64,000 nucleotides of DNA, taken from NCBI RefSeq assembly GCF_018070025.1, contig NZ_JAGPYQ010000001.1:7936001-8000000 (forward strand), written 5' to 3'. Origin of the DNA: Streptomyces liliiviolaceus (lineage in GTDB: Bacteria > Actinomycetota > Actinomycetes > Streptomycetales > Streptomycetaceae). A program made the translations under genes and the position numbers. Numbering within the stretch: the stretch's first letter is position 1; the number at the start of each line of letters is the position of its first letter. Shown here piece by piece: positions 35,023-45,625 of the stretch. The notes beneath the pieces are model-generated. The model was not told the origin of the DNA. It searched no databases and worked only from the letters and a program-made list of their open reading frames with translations.

Positions 35023-36579
35023 TCAGCCCATGAACTTCTTGAACTCGTCGGGAAGTTCGAAGTTCTGCGGCTGCTGCTGGGCGCCCGGCAGACCCAGCGC
35101 ACCCCCCGCCTGCTGCCCAGCCTCACGCCGAGCCGCAGCCTCTTCCTCCTGCTGCTTGCGCTTCATCGGGTTCCCGGAGCGCTGCTTGCCCTTGCTCTTC
35201 TTGGGCTGCTTCTTCGTCCGGCCGGCCCCGCCGCCCATGCCCGGCATCCCGGGCATCCCCGGCATGCCACCGCCCTGGGCCATGCGGGACATCATCTTGC
35301 GGGCCTCGAAGAACCGCTCGACCAGGCCCTTGACCGCGCTGACCTCGACACCGGAACCCTTGGCGATACGGGCGCGCCGCGAGCCGTTGATGATCGTCGC
35401 GTCCTGGCGCTCGGCCGGGGTCATCGACTTGATGATCGCGGCCGTACGGTCGACGTCACGCTCGTCGAGGTTGCTGATCTGGTCCTTGATCTGGCCCATG
35501 CCGGGCAGCATGCCGAGCAGCTTGGAGATGGAGCCCATCTTCCTGACCTGCTCCATCTGGGCCAGGAAGTCGTCGAGCGTGAAGTCCGCGCCCTTCTTGG
35601 AGGCCAGCTTCGAGGCCATGGCCTCGGCCTCCTGCTGCGAGAAGGTCTGCTCGGCCTTCTCGATCAGCGTGAGCATGTCGCCCATGCCGAGGATGCGGGA
35701 CGCCATGCGGTCCGGGTGGAACGCGTCGAAGTCGTCCAGCTTCTCGCCGTTGGAGGCGAACATGATCTGGCGGCCGGTGACGTGCGCGATGGAGAGCGCG
35801 GCACCACCACGGGCGTCGCCGTCGAGCTTGGAGAGGACCACGCCGTCGAAGCCGACACCGTCGCGGAAGGCCTCCGCGGTGTTGACCGCGTCCTGGCCGA
35901 CCATCGCGTCGACGACGAAGAGGATCTCGTCCGGCGAGACCGCGTCACGGATGTCGGCGGCCTGCTGCATCAGCTCGGCGTCGATGCCGAGGCGGCCCGC
36001 GGTGTCGACGATGACGACGTCGTGCTGCTTCTGCTTCGCGTACTCGACGGAGTCCTTGGCCACCTGGACCGGGTCGCCGACGCCGTTGCCCGGCTGGGGC
36101 GCGTAGACGCCGACGCCCGCGCGCTCGCCGACGACGCTCAGCTGGTTCACCGCGTTCGGACGCTGGAGGTCGCACGCGACCAGCAGCGGAGCGTGTCCCT
36201 GGCCCTGCAGCCACTTGCCGAGCTTTCCGGCGAGCGTGGTCTTACCGGCACCCTGCAGACCCGCGAGCATGATCACGGTCGGCGGCTGCTTGGCGAAGCG
36301 CAGCCGGCGGGTCTCGCCGCCGAGGATGCCGACGAGCTCCTCGTTGACGATCTTGATGACCTGCTGGGCGGGGTTGAGGGCCTGCGAGACCTCGGCCCCG
36401 ACGGCCCTCTCCTTGACCTGCTTGATGAAGGCCCGGACGACCGGCAGCGCGACATCCGCCTCCAGCAGGGCGATACGGATCTCGCGCGCGGTGGCGTCGA
36501 TGTCCGCCTCGGACAGGCGCCCCTTGCCGCGAAGGTTCTTGAATGTCGCTGCGAGGCGATCGGAGAGAGTGTCGAACAC
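35023..36579 (-). CDS. ffh: Signal recognition particle protein Ffh
   Basis: A 518-residue GTPase that binds signal sequences and SRP RNA. The N-domain is followed by the G-domain: GLQGAGKTTLAGKLGKWL (about 107-124), VDTAGRLGID, LSKLDGDARGGAALS and GMGDML. The M-domain has SISKLLGMLPGMGQIKDQ and the RNA-binding RRARIAKGSGVEVSAVKGLVE-type segment. A Met/Gly/Pro-rich tail (GGMPGMPGMPGMGGG) and a basic linker end the protein. Its receptor FtsY is encoded at 44111-45292. Confidence 0.97.
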   Translation of the reverse strand: MFDTLSDRLAATFKNLRGKGRLSEADIDATAREIRIALLEADVALPVVRAFIKQVKERAVGAEVSQALNPAQQVIKIVNEELVGILGGETRRLRFAKQPPTVIMLAGLQGAGKTTLAGKLGKWLQGQGHAPLLVACDLQRPNAVNQLSVVGERAGVGVYAPQPGNGVGDPVQVAKDSVEYAKQKQHDVVIVDTAGRLGIDAELMQQAADIRDAVSPDEILFVVDAMVGQDAVNTAEAFRDGVGFDGVVLSKLDGDARGGAALSIAHVTGRQIMFASNGEKLDDFDAFHPDRMASRILGMGDMLTLIEKAEQTFSQQEAEAMASKLASKKGADFTLDDFLAQMEQVRKMGSISKLLGMLPGMGQIKDQISNLDERDVDRTAAIIKSMTPAERQDATIINGSRRARIAKGSGVEVSAVKGLVERFFEARKMMSRMAQGGGMPGMPGMPGMGGGAGRTKKQPKKSKGKQRSGNPMKRKQQEEEAAARREAGQQAGGALGLPGAQQQPQNFELPDEFKKFMG

Positions 36580-36764
36580 GGCGGTCGCGAATCCTCAAGT
36601 AGGGGGCAGGGGGGCAGGTCCGCCCTCCAGAGTATCTGCCCGCGCCAGAAAGGGTCTCCACCCCGTCGTCACGGGCTTCGGCCGCGCACCGGGGCGCCCC
36701 GTGAGGGGCGCGTCCGGCCACAGCGGACCCGCGGACAGAGAACGGCCCGGTCCCCGTGGGACAT

Positions 36765-39218
36765 CTACTCCCGCAACGTGTCCTCCAGCGCCCGCGCGAG
36801 CGAAGCCGCCTGATCCCCCGGCAACGGCACCCCCTCGGGCCCGGTCACATAGAACGCGTCCACCGCGTTGGCGCCCAGCGTGGACACATGCGCGCTGCGC
36901 ACCCGTACCTGCGCGCTCTCCAGGGCACGTCCGATCCGGTGCAGCAGCCCCGGGGCGTCATGGGCACGCACCTCGATGACCGTGGCGTGCCGGGACGCGG
37001 CGGAGGCCACGCTCACCCGGGCCGGCGGCGCCACGATGCCCCGCCGGCGCGGATAGGCGGCGTCCCGCTCGGCCAGGCGCCCGGCGATGTCGAGGGACCC
37101 GTCGAGGGCGCGTACGAGATCGGCGCGCAGCCGGGCCGCCTGCGGCAGGGACCCGTACTCGGCGGCGACCCGCCAGTCGAGCAGCAGGACGGAGCCGGAG
37201 ACGCCGTCGGGCAGCTCCAGGGCCCGCAGTTCCGCCGTCCGCACGGTGAGCCGGTGCATGGCGAGGACGCCCGCCACGGCGGGCAGGACGCCCTTCTGGT
37301 CCGGTACCGCGATGACCAGTTCCACACCGAGGGGCTCGGGATCCCGGTCCTCGGCGGGCTCCTCGGCAGGTGGTTCGGTCTGGGCCCGCAGCGCGAGCAC
37401 GGGACCGCCGGTGCGGAACGCCTCGATGGCGAGCCGTTCCTGTTCGGCGGTGGGCGCCGCGGCCTCGGGCTCCTCGGGCTCGTCCCCGGCGAGCGCGGCG
37501 GAGACCCGCTTCACCAGGTCCGCGACGAGGGAGGCGCGCCAGGAGGACCAGGCGGCGGGTCCTGTGGCCAGCGCGTCCGCCTCGGTGAGCGCGTGCAGGA
37601 GTTCCAGCGTGCCCTGCGAGCCGACGGCCTCGGCGACGGAGCTGACGGTCGCCGGGTCCTCCAGGTCGCGTCTGGTAGCCGTCTCGACGAGGAGCAGATG
37701 GTGGCGTACGAGCGTGGCGAGCGTGGCCACGTCCGTGCGGTCGAAGCCGATGCGGGCCGCCACGTCCCGGGCGATGATCTCGCCGGCCACGGAGTGGTCG
37801 CCGGGCCAGCCCTTGCCGATGTCGTGCAGCAGGGCCGCGACCAGGAGGAGGTCGGGGCGGTGCACCCGGCGGGTGAACTCGGCGGCGCGCACCGCCGTCT
37901 CGATCAGATGCCGGTCGACGGTCCAGATGTGGACAGCGTTGCGCTGCGGCCGGCAGCGCACGCGCTCCCAGTCGGGGAGCAGCCGGGTGATCAGTCCCTC
38001 CGCCTCCAGTGCCTCCCAGACCTCGATGGTCGAGGGGCCGGAGCCGAGGAGGGTGATGAGCTGCTGGCGGGCCTCGGCGGGCCACGGTGTGGGCAGCGGA
38101 CGGGCCGCGGCGGCCATCCGGCGGACCGCGTGCAGCGAGAGCGGCAGGCCCGCCTGAGCGGCAGCGGCGGCGGCGCGCAGCGGCAGTACGGGGTCGCGGT
38201 CGGGGCGGGCTGCCCGCGCGAGGACGACCTCGCCGTCCTGCTCGACGACGCCCTCGGCCAGCGGGGAGCGTTCGGGAGCGGGCTTGCCGCCGCCCAGCAT
38301 GGCGCGCAGCCGCGGACGCACGGCGCGCGACCGCAGCACGCGCCCCACCTCGCGCCAGGTGACATCACTGGCGTACGAGACGACGCGGGCGGCCTCGTAC
38401 ACCTGGCGGAGCAGGGTGTCGGCGTCCAGCAGGCCGAGTTCCGCGGCGACCTGGTCCTGTTCCTGGAGGGCGAGGCGGTCGGTGGCACGGCCGGTGGCGA
38501 GGTGCAGGGCGTCTCGGACGTCGAGGAGGCTCTTGCGGGCGTCGGCGAGGCCCTCGCGCGGGGCGTCGGCGAGCCAGGAGGCGGCGACGGCGCGCAGTGC
38601 GGTGGCGTCGCGCAGGCCGCCGCGGGCCTCCTTGAGGTCGGGTTCGAGGAGGTACTGCAGTTCGCCCTGGCGCTCGGCGCGCTCGGCGCACAGTTCCTGG
38701 AGTTCGGGGAGGCGTTTGGGCGCTTGGTTCCGCCAGTCGGCGAGGACGGCCGTACGCAGGCCGGCCGTGAGGCCGAGGTCGCCGGCGATGTGGCGGGCGT
38801 CGAGCAGCCCGAGCTGCACCTTGAGGTCCTCGCCCGCCGTCCTCCGCGCTTCGGCGGGGGTGCGGACGGAGTGGTCGAGGTCGAGGCCGAGGTCCCAGAT
38901 CGGGTACCAGATGCGGTCGGCGAGGGAGGCGATCGCGCCCGAGTCGGCGCCGCCGTCGTGCAGGAGCAGCAGGTCGAGGTCGCTGCGCGGGGAGAGTTCG
39001 CCGCGGCCGTAGCCGCCGACGGCGACGAGCGAGACGCCGCGCAGTTTCTCGGCGCCCGCGTCGAACAGGCCGGTGAGCCAGTCGTCGGTCAGTTCGGCGA
39101 GGGCCGAACGGCGCGGCGGCCCGGACCGCGCCCCCTCCTGGAGGAGGCGCAGCCGGGCCGCCGCGTAGCCGCTGGGTCCCGAGTCCTCTGCTTCTGTACG
39201 CATGTCCGTACTCGTCAC
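36765..39218 (-). CDS. glnD: PII-modifying nucleotidyltransferase GlnD
   Basis: An 817-residue bifunctional enzyme. The nucleotidyltransferase site is VAVGGYGRGELSPRSDLDLLLLHD (near residue 65), with the catalytic Gly-Asp-x-Asp pattern. The HD hydrolase domain has LLVAALLHDIGKGWPGDHS near 450. Two C-terminal ACT domains follow (ELVIAVPDQKGVLPAVAGVLA and VIEVRAHDAPGLLHRIGRALE). In enteric bacteria GlnD uridylylates PII; in Streptomyces the homologue is reported to adenylylate GlnK. The GTG at 39218 has GGAG upstream. It is the third gene of amtB-glnK-glnD. Confidence 0.95.
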   Translation of the reverse strand: MTSTDMRTEAEDSGPSGYAAARLRLLQEGARSGPPRRSALAELTDDWLTGLFDAGAEKLRGVSLVAVGGYGRGELSPRSDLDLLLLHDGGADSGAIASLADRIWYPIWDLGLDLDHSVRTPAEARRTAGEDLKVQLGLLDARHIAGDLGLTAGLRTAVLADWRNQAPKRLPELQELCAERAERQGELQYLLEPDLKEARGGLRDATALRAVAASWLADAPREGLADARKSLLDVRDALHLATGRATDRLALQEQDQVAAELGLLDADTLLRQVYEAARVVSYASDVTWREVGRVLRSRAVRPRLRAMLGGGKPAPERSPLAEGVVEQDGEVVLARAARPDRDPVLPLRAAAAAAQAGLPLSLHAVRRMAAAARPLPTPWPAEARQQLITLLGSGPSTIEVWEALEAEGLITRLLPDWERVRCRPQRNAVHIWTVDRHLIETAVRAAEFTRRVHRPDLLLVAALLHDIGKGWPGDHSVAGEIIARDVAARIGFDRTDVATLATLVRHHLLLVETATRRDLEDPATVSSVAEAVGSQGTLELLHALTEADALATGPAAWSSWRASLVADLVKRVSAALAGDEPEEPEAAAPTAEQERLAIEAFRTGGPVLALRAQTEPPAEEPAEDRDPEPLGVELVIAVPDQKGVLPAVAGVLAMHRLTVRTAELRALELPDGVSGSVLLLDWRVAAEYGSLPQAARLRADLVRALDGSLDIAGRLAERDAAYPRRRGIVAPPARVSVASAASRHATVIEVRAHDAPGLLHRIGRALESAQVRVRSAHVSTLGANAVDAFYVTGPEGVPLPGDQAASLARALEDTLRE

Positions 39219-39243
39219 CCAGTGGCTCCTGTTCGTCTGCTGA

Positions 39244-41142
<1,899 letters not shown>

Positions 41143-41225
41143 TCAGCCGTCACCGGTCGCGGCCTCAGCCATCAATCAAGCACCCCTCCCGGCCACCTGC
41201 CACTCGGGCGGGAGCGGGCGCCCTG

Positions 41226-41253
41226 CGCGGCCGCACAAGCCGGACCGGCCGCG
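41226..41253 (-). terminator. Possible terminator after nsdA
   Basis: CGCGGCCG (41226-41233) and CGGCCGCG (41246-41253) form a perfect 8-bp stem with a 12-base loop, about 80 bases beyond the nsdA stop. The rest of the 411-base gap (40920-41330) holds the amtB promoter region and no gene I can see. Confidence 0.4.
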
Positions 41254-41330
41254 GCCTCCGTCCGATGACCTGGCATGGGGGAGCCGAGTCGGGCTGTTAT
41301 GGACGGTGGTCGCGGCCGGCGTACTGGGGG

Positions 41331-42815
41331 TCAGACCGCCTCGGCGGTCTCGGGCAGGTCGATGGCCAGCTGATCGGTCAGATCGATGACGGCGGCGAGG
41401 TCCCCGAAGTCGCGTACGGCCGTGTCGACCGTTTTTCGGATACGAGTGTTGACCCGCTCCGAGCGCACCTTCTTGGCGATCGTGAGGGCTTTGCGCACCA
41501 GGACCGTGCTCTGCTCCGGTTCCCGCCGCAGGAGGTGGACCGTGCCCATTCCGACGAGGTTGAGGGCGTATGAACGCTGGTGTTCGGCGTCCTTCTCGAA
41601 GAGGTCGACGGCCTTCTGCATGACGGGCTCGGCCAGCGACGCGTACGCGGGACTGCGGCCGGCGACGTAGGCGAGGTCGCGGAAGGAGTGGCTGTTCTCG
41701 CCGTGCAGCTCGGCCTCGGAGAAGAAGCGGATCCAGTCGGCCTCGGGCTCGTCGAACTCCTGGGCGTCCTCGAAGGTGTCCTCCGCCATTCGGACGGCCC
41801 GCTTGCACTTCCCGGGCTGCCCCATGTTGGCGTAGGCGCGGGCCTCCATCGCATACAGCATGGACTGCGTACGAGGACTCGCGCAGTCCCGGCTTCCGTA
41901 CTGCGCGAGGTGGATCAGTTCCAGCGCGTCGTCGGGCCGTCCCAGGTGGATCATCTGGCGGCTCATGCTGGAGAGAATGTACGAGCCGAGCGGCCGGTCG
42001 GCGGCCTCCTTGGCGGCGTGCAGGGCGAGGACGAAGTACTTCTGGGCGGTGGGCTGGAGTCCCACGTCGTAGCTCATCCAGCCGGCCAGCTCGGCCAGTT
42101 CGGCGGCGACCTTGAACAGCCGCCTGGTGGTGGCCTCGGACTGGGGCTCCTGGAGGAGGTCGGTCACCTCGTGCAACTGACCGACGACCGCCTTGCGGCG
42201 CAGACCGCCGCCGCACTGGGCGTCCCACTGGCGGAACATGACGGTGGTGGACTCCAGGAGGTCCAGCTCGGGCTGGGAGAGCCGGCCGGGGCGGCGCGCG
42301 GCGGCGGAGGGGGCGGGCTCCGCGCGGGGCGTGGTGGGGCTGGGCACCAGCCAGCGCTGCATGGGCTCGATGAGCGTGGGTCCCGCGGACAGGGCGAGGG
42401 ACGTGCCGAGGAAGCCGCGGCGCGCCAGCATCAGGTCGCTGCGGGAGAACTCGCTGATCAGGGCTACCGTCTGCGGGCCGGTCCAGGGCAGATCGACGCC
42501 CGACACGGACGGTGACCGGTGGGCGGCGCGCAGGCCCAGGTCCTCGACGGCGACGACGCAGCCGAAGCGCTCGGAGAACAGCTCGGAGAGGATGCGCGGG
42601 ATCGGCTCGCGCGGATTCTCCCCGTCGAGCCAGCGGCGGACGCGCGAGGTGTCCGTCGAGATGTGGTTGGCTCCCAACTGGCGTGCCCTGCGGTTGACCT
42701 GGCGCGCCAGCTCGCCCTTGGACCAGCCGCTGCGCACGAACCAGGAGCCCAACAGCTCATTGGGGCGTTTCTCCGTGCCAGTCGCGGTCGTCCCGCTTCC
42801 GCCGTTGCCGCCCAC
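41331..42815 (-). CDS. nsdA: Differentiation repressor NsdA
   Basis: A protein of about 494 residues. The N-terminal part (ELLGSWFVRSGWSKGELARQVNRRARQL, then TDTSRVRRWLDGENPREPIPRILSELFSERFG) is helix-turn-helix-like. The C-terminal part has helical TPR-like repeats (AQKYFVLALHAAKEAADRPLGSYILSS, MLYAMEARAYANMGQPGKCKRAVRMAEDTF). This is the NsdA family, a negative regulator of sporulation and antibiotic production in Streptomyces, known next to amtB. I chose the GTG at 42815; the frame is open to 42914. The family is firm, and its molecular mechanism is not known to me. Confidence 0.85.
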   Translation of the reverse strand: MGGNGGSGTTATGTEKRPNELLGSWFVRSGWSKGELARQVNRRARQLGANHISTDTSRVRRWLDGENPREPIPRILSELFSERFGCVVAVEDLGLRAAHRSPSVSGVDLPWTGPQTVALISEFSRSDLMLARRGFLGTSLALSAGPTLIEPMQRWLVPSPTTPRAEPAPSAAARRPGRLSQPELDLLESTTVMFRQWDAQCGGGLRRKAVVGQLHEVTDLLQEPQSEATTRRLFKVAAELAELAGWMSYDVGLQPTAQKYFVLALHAAKEAADRPLGSYILSSMSRQMIHLGRPDDALELIHLAQYGSRDCASPRTQSMLYAMEARAYANMGQPGKCKRAVRMAEDTFEDAQEFDEPEADWIRFFSEAELHGENSHSFRDLAYVAGRSPAYASLAEPVMQKAVDLFEKDAEHQRSYALNLVGMGTVHLLRREPEQSTVLVRKALTIAKKVRSERVNTRIRKTVDTAVRDFGDLAAVIDLTDQLAIDLPETAEAV

Positions 42816-43274
42816 TGGAACGCCCCCATCCCTGAACCCACTTGCGCGCTGTATGCGCCAAGCCCTACCAGAATGCCGGTAAACAGGGCCGCCCGTCCGG
42901 CTGTTCTCACCCATCGAACGGAAAGCCGAGTTGCCTCCGGCATACCCACGAGTGCATGCGTCCCCAGGACCTGTGCACTCACAGTAATCCTACGATCACC
43001 GCTCCAGCCATGGCGATCCCGGAAACGCCACCATTCGCCACCCCTTCGAATGAACTCGCGGTGGCCGCCACGCGATTCACTTGACACATGACGGCCGGAA
43101 GTGGGCGCAACGATGCTCACCGGGGCGCGCGAAGCCGTGCGCACCACCCGCGACACAACCGGGCGCCGCATTCGAACCGCGTGCGGAGGGGAACTCAGAG
43201 TACGGACGACAACTGAGAGTCACGACTCGATTCCGTGACGTAACCACGGACACGCTGGACCCGTTGGAGGGGGC
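42816..43274. other. Divergent intergenic region between nsdA and the Prim-Pol gene
   Basis: About 459 bases with no recognisable gene. A TTGACA hexamer at 43081-43086 on the plus strand could be a -35 element for the Prim-Pol gene, but no convincing -10 follows. The region is less GC-rich than its surroundings and should contain both promoters. Confidence 0.45.
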
Positions 43275-43928
43275 ATGGGTTTCACGATCGGCGGCATCCG
43301 CGAAATTCGGTCCGGCTCGCGTCGCCGCGGCCGCTCCTCGGAGTGCACGGCCGTGGCCGAGTTCACCGGACTGTGGGGCTGGGACGTGGTGCCCGGCGCC
43401 CGGACGGCCGCGGGCGCCTGCTCGTGCGGCCTCGCGGACTGCTCCCGGCGCGGCGCGCACCCCCTGGACTTCGCGCCCGTCGTCCCGGCGCGGGCCACAC
43501 TGGACGAGGTGACGGAGGCCTGGGGCGAGTTCCCCGGGGCCGCGGTGATGCTCCCCGTGGGCCGCGCCTTCGACATCATCGAGGTCGCCGAGTCCGCGGG
43601 CCGCCGGGCGCTGGTCCGGCTCGAACGGATGGGTCTTCCGCTGGGCCCCGTGACCGTCACCCCCGAGGGCCGCGCCCACTTCTTCGTCGCACCCGGCGCC
43701 GCGGCCGAACTGCCCCAGCTGCTCTACCGCATGGGCTGGGACGACGCCACGCTCGACCTGCACGGCCTGGGGGCAGGTACGTACATCACGGCGCCGCCCT
43801 CCGACCGCGGCGGCCTCGGCCCGGTGCGCTGGCTCCGCTCCCCCGCGCTCGACTCGGCGACGAAGCCACCGGCCGCGCGCCTGCTGCTGGGAACGCTGGC
43901 GTACGTGGCACACCGCTCCCGCGCATAG
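43275..43928 (+). CDS. Stand-alone Prim-Pol (bifunctional DNA primase/polymerase) domain protein
   Basis: A 217-residue protein. WGWDVVPGARTAAGACSCGLADCSRRGAHPLDF contains the Cys-rich loop seen at the start of actinobacterial Prim-Pol domains. Later parts include VMLPVGRAFDIIEVAESAGRRAL, where an Asp-x-Ile pattern replaces the usual catalytic DxD-like segment, and a YRMGWDDATLDLHGLGAGTYITAPPS strand. The ATG at 43275 follows GGAGG. It lacks a helicase or other partner domain. Catalytic residues look altered, so it may not polymerise DNA. Confidence 0.75.
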   Translation: MGFTIGGIREIRSGSRRRGRSSECTAVAEFTGLWGWDVVPGARTAAGACSCGLADCSRRGAHPLDFAPVVPARATLDEVTEAWGEFPGAAVMLPVGRAFDIIEVAESAGRRALVRLERMGLPLGPVTVTPEGRAHFFVAPGAAAELPQLLYRMGWDDATLDLHGLGAGTYITAPPSDRGGLGPVRWLRSPALDSATKPPAARLLLGTLAYVAHRSRA

Positions 43929-44041
43929 AACCGGACCGCAAAAACCGGACCACACAGACCAGGCCGCACAGGCCGGGCCGCACGACCTCGGCCGTACAGA
44001 GCTGTCGGCACAGGCTTCCTCGACAGAGGCCTGCCGATACG

Positions 44042-44082
44042 GAAGGGCCCCACTCCATCTGCACCATGGAGCGGGGCCCTTC
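44042..44082. terminator. Bidirectional terminator between the Prim-Pol gene and ftsY
   Basis: GAAGGGCCCCACTCCAT (44042-44058) pairs with 44066-44082 over 17 positions with one mismatch and a 7-base loop. It lies between convergent genes, 29 bases from the ftsY stop. Confidence 0.85.
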
Positions 44083-44110
44083 ATCACGCGCGTACGGGCG
44101 GTACGCGTTC

Positions 44111-45292
44111 TCACTCTCCGATAAGGGCATCCACGAACGCTTCCGGCTCGAACGGGGCCAGGTCGTCCGCGCCCTCGCCCAGACCGATGAGCTTGACGGG
44201 GACGCCCAGCTCGCGCTGGACGGCGATGACGATGCCGCCCTTGGCCGTGCCGTCGAGCTTGGTCAGGACGATGCCGGTGATGTTGACGACCTCGGCGAAG
44301 ACGCGGGCCTGCACCAAACCGTTCTGACCGGTGGTGGCGTCCAGGACGAGCAGCACCTCGTCGAGCGGGGCGTGCTTCTCGACGACGCGCTTGACCTTGC
44401 CGAGCTCGTCCATCAGGCCGGTCTTGGTGTGCAGCCGGCCGGCCGTGTCGATCAGTACGACGTCGGCACCCTCCTGGATGCCCTCCTTGACCGCGTCGAA
44501 GGCGATCGAGGCGGGGTCACCGCCCTCGGGACCGCGTACGGTACGGGCGCCGACGCGCTCGCCCCAGGTCTGCAGCTGGTCGGCGGCGGCGGCCCGGAAG
44601 GTGTCGGCCGCGCCGAGCAGCACGTGCTTGCCGTCGGCGACCAGCACGCGCGCGAGCTTGCCGGTGGTGGTGGTCTTGCCGGTGCCGTTGACCCCGACGA
44701 CCATCACGATGCCGGGCGTGTCCAGCGGCGACTCGGTGTGCACCGTGCGGTCGAAGTCGGGCACCAGCAGCGTGAGCAGTTCCTCGCGCAGCAGGCCGCG
44801 CAGCTCCTCGGGCGTGCGGGTGCCGAGCACCTTCACGCGCTCGCGCAGCCGCTCGACCAGCTCCTGGGTGGGCTGCACGCCGACGTCGGCGGTGAGCAGC
44901 GTGTCCTCGATCTCCTCCCAGGTGTCGTCGTCGAGGTGCTCGCGCGCGAGGAGCGTGAGGAGCCCCTTGCCGAGCGCGTTCTGCGAGCGGGAGAGCCGGG
45001 CGCGCAGCCGCACCAGGCGACCCGCGGTCGGCTCCGGGACCTCTACCTCGACCTCGGCAGGGGCGGTCGCCGAGGCGTCCGGAAGATCCACCTCCTCTAT
45101 CGTGCGGCGCGGTTCGTCGCGCGGCGTCTCGGCCTCGTCGCCGACGTGCGGCTCGGCCGGCGGTGCCGTGATGTCGGGGGCGGCGGGGGGCGGCGGGGGC
45201 AGCTGTTTGCGCCGGCGGCTGCCGACGATCAGGCCGCCGAGCGCGCCGATCACGACCACGGCGATGACTACAGCAAGGATGACGATTTCCAT
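44111..45292 (-). CDS. ftsY: Signal recognition particle receptor FtsY
   Basis: A 393-residue GTPase. The N-terminal membrane segment (EIVILAVVIAVVVIGALGGLIVG) is followed by an acidic/Pro-rich linker. The NG domain has GVNGTGKTTTTGKLARVL, LIDTAGRLHTKTGLMDELGK, LTKLDGTAKGGIVIAV and GVPVKLIGLGEGADDL. FtsY receives Ffh-ribosome complexes at the membrane. It has its own membrane anchor, as in other actinobacteria. Upstream is a long palindrome. Confidence 0.97.
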   Translation of the reverse strand: MEIVILAVVIAVVVIGALGGLIVGSRRRKQLPPPPPAAPDITAPPAEPHVGDEAETPRDEPRRTIEEVDLPDASATAPAEVEVEVPEPTAGRLVRLRARLSRSQNALGKGLLTLLAREHLDDDTWEEIEDTLLTADVGVQPTQELVERLRERVKVLGTRTPEELRGLLREELLTLLVPDFDRTVHTESPLDTPGIVMVVGVNGTGKTTTTGKLARVLVADGKHVLLGAADTFRAAAADQLQTWGERVGARTVRGPEGGDPASIAFDAVKEGIQEGADVVLIDTAGRLHTKTGLMDELGKVKRVVEKHAPLDEVLLVLDATTGQNGLVQARVFAEVVNITGIVLTKLDGTAKGGIVIAVQRELGVPVKLIGLGEGADDLAPFEPEAFVDALIGE

Positions 45293-45335
45293 AACGGCAC
45301 CAGTATGCGCGACCGCCCCCTCCGGCCCTCCGTCC

Positions 45336-45536
45336 CTCGCCCCCGCCGCCCCTACCCGTTCCCGTCACGTACTCGGGGGCGCTGCCCCCGAACCCCCGGT
45401 CCTCAAACGCCGGACGGGCTGGAGGTGTCGCCGGTCCGGCGGACACCTCCAGCCCGTCCGGCGTTTGAGGACAAAGGGGGGCGAGGGGGCGCAGCCCCCA
45501 TGTGTGGACGGGACCGGGTAGGGGCGGCGGGGGCGA
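45336..45536. repeat. Long palindrome of mosaic-repeat modules in a divergent promoter region
   Basis: The core is a 31-bp perfect inverted repeat, 45399-45429 with 45442-45472, with a 12-base GC-rich loop. Outside it, GGGGGCGCTGCCCCC faces GGGGGCGCAGCCCCC, and CCCCTACCCGTTCCCGTC (45350-45367) faces a GACGGGACCGGGTAGGGG segment. Unlike the copies at convergent genes, this one lies between the starts of ftsY and the monooxygenase gene. No gene is visible in the 333-base gap. Confidence 0.9.
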
Positions 45537-45625
45537 GAACCCTGGCCACCTGACGACCCGTCAGCTACCGTCACCCCCACCGAAGCCACCGGCACCCCAC
45601 CCGCTCGGCGAAGGGGGACACTCCC

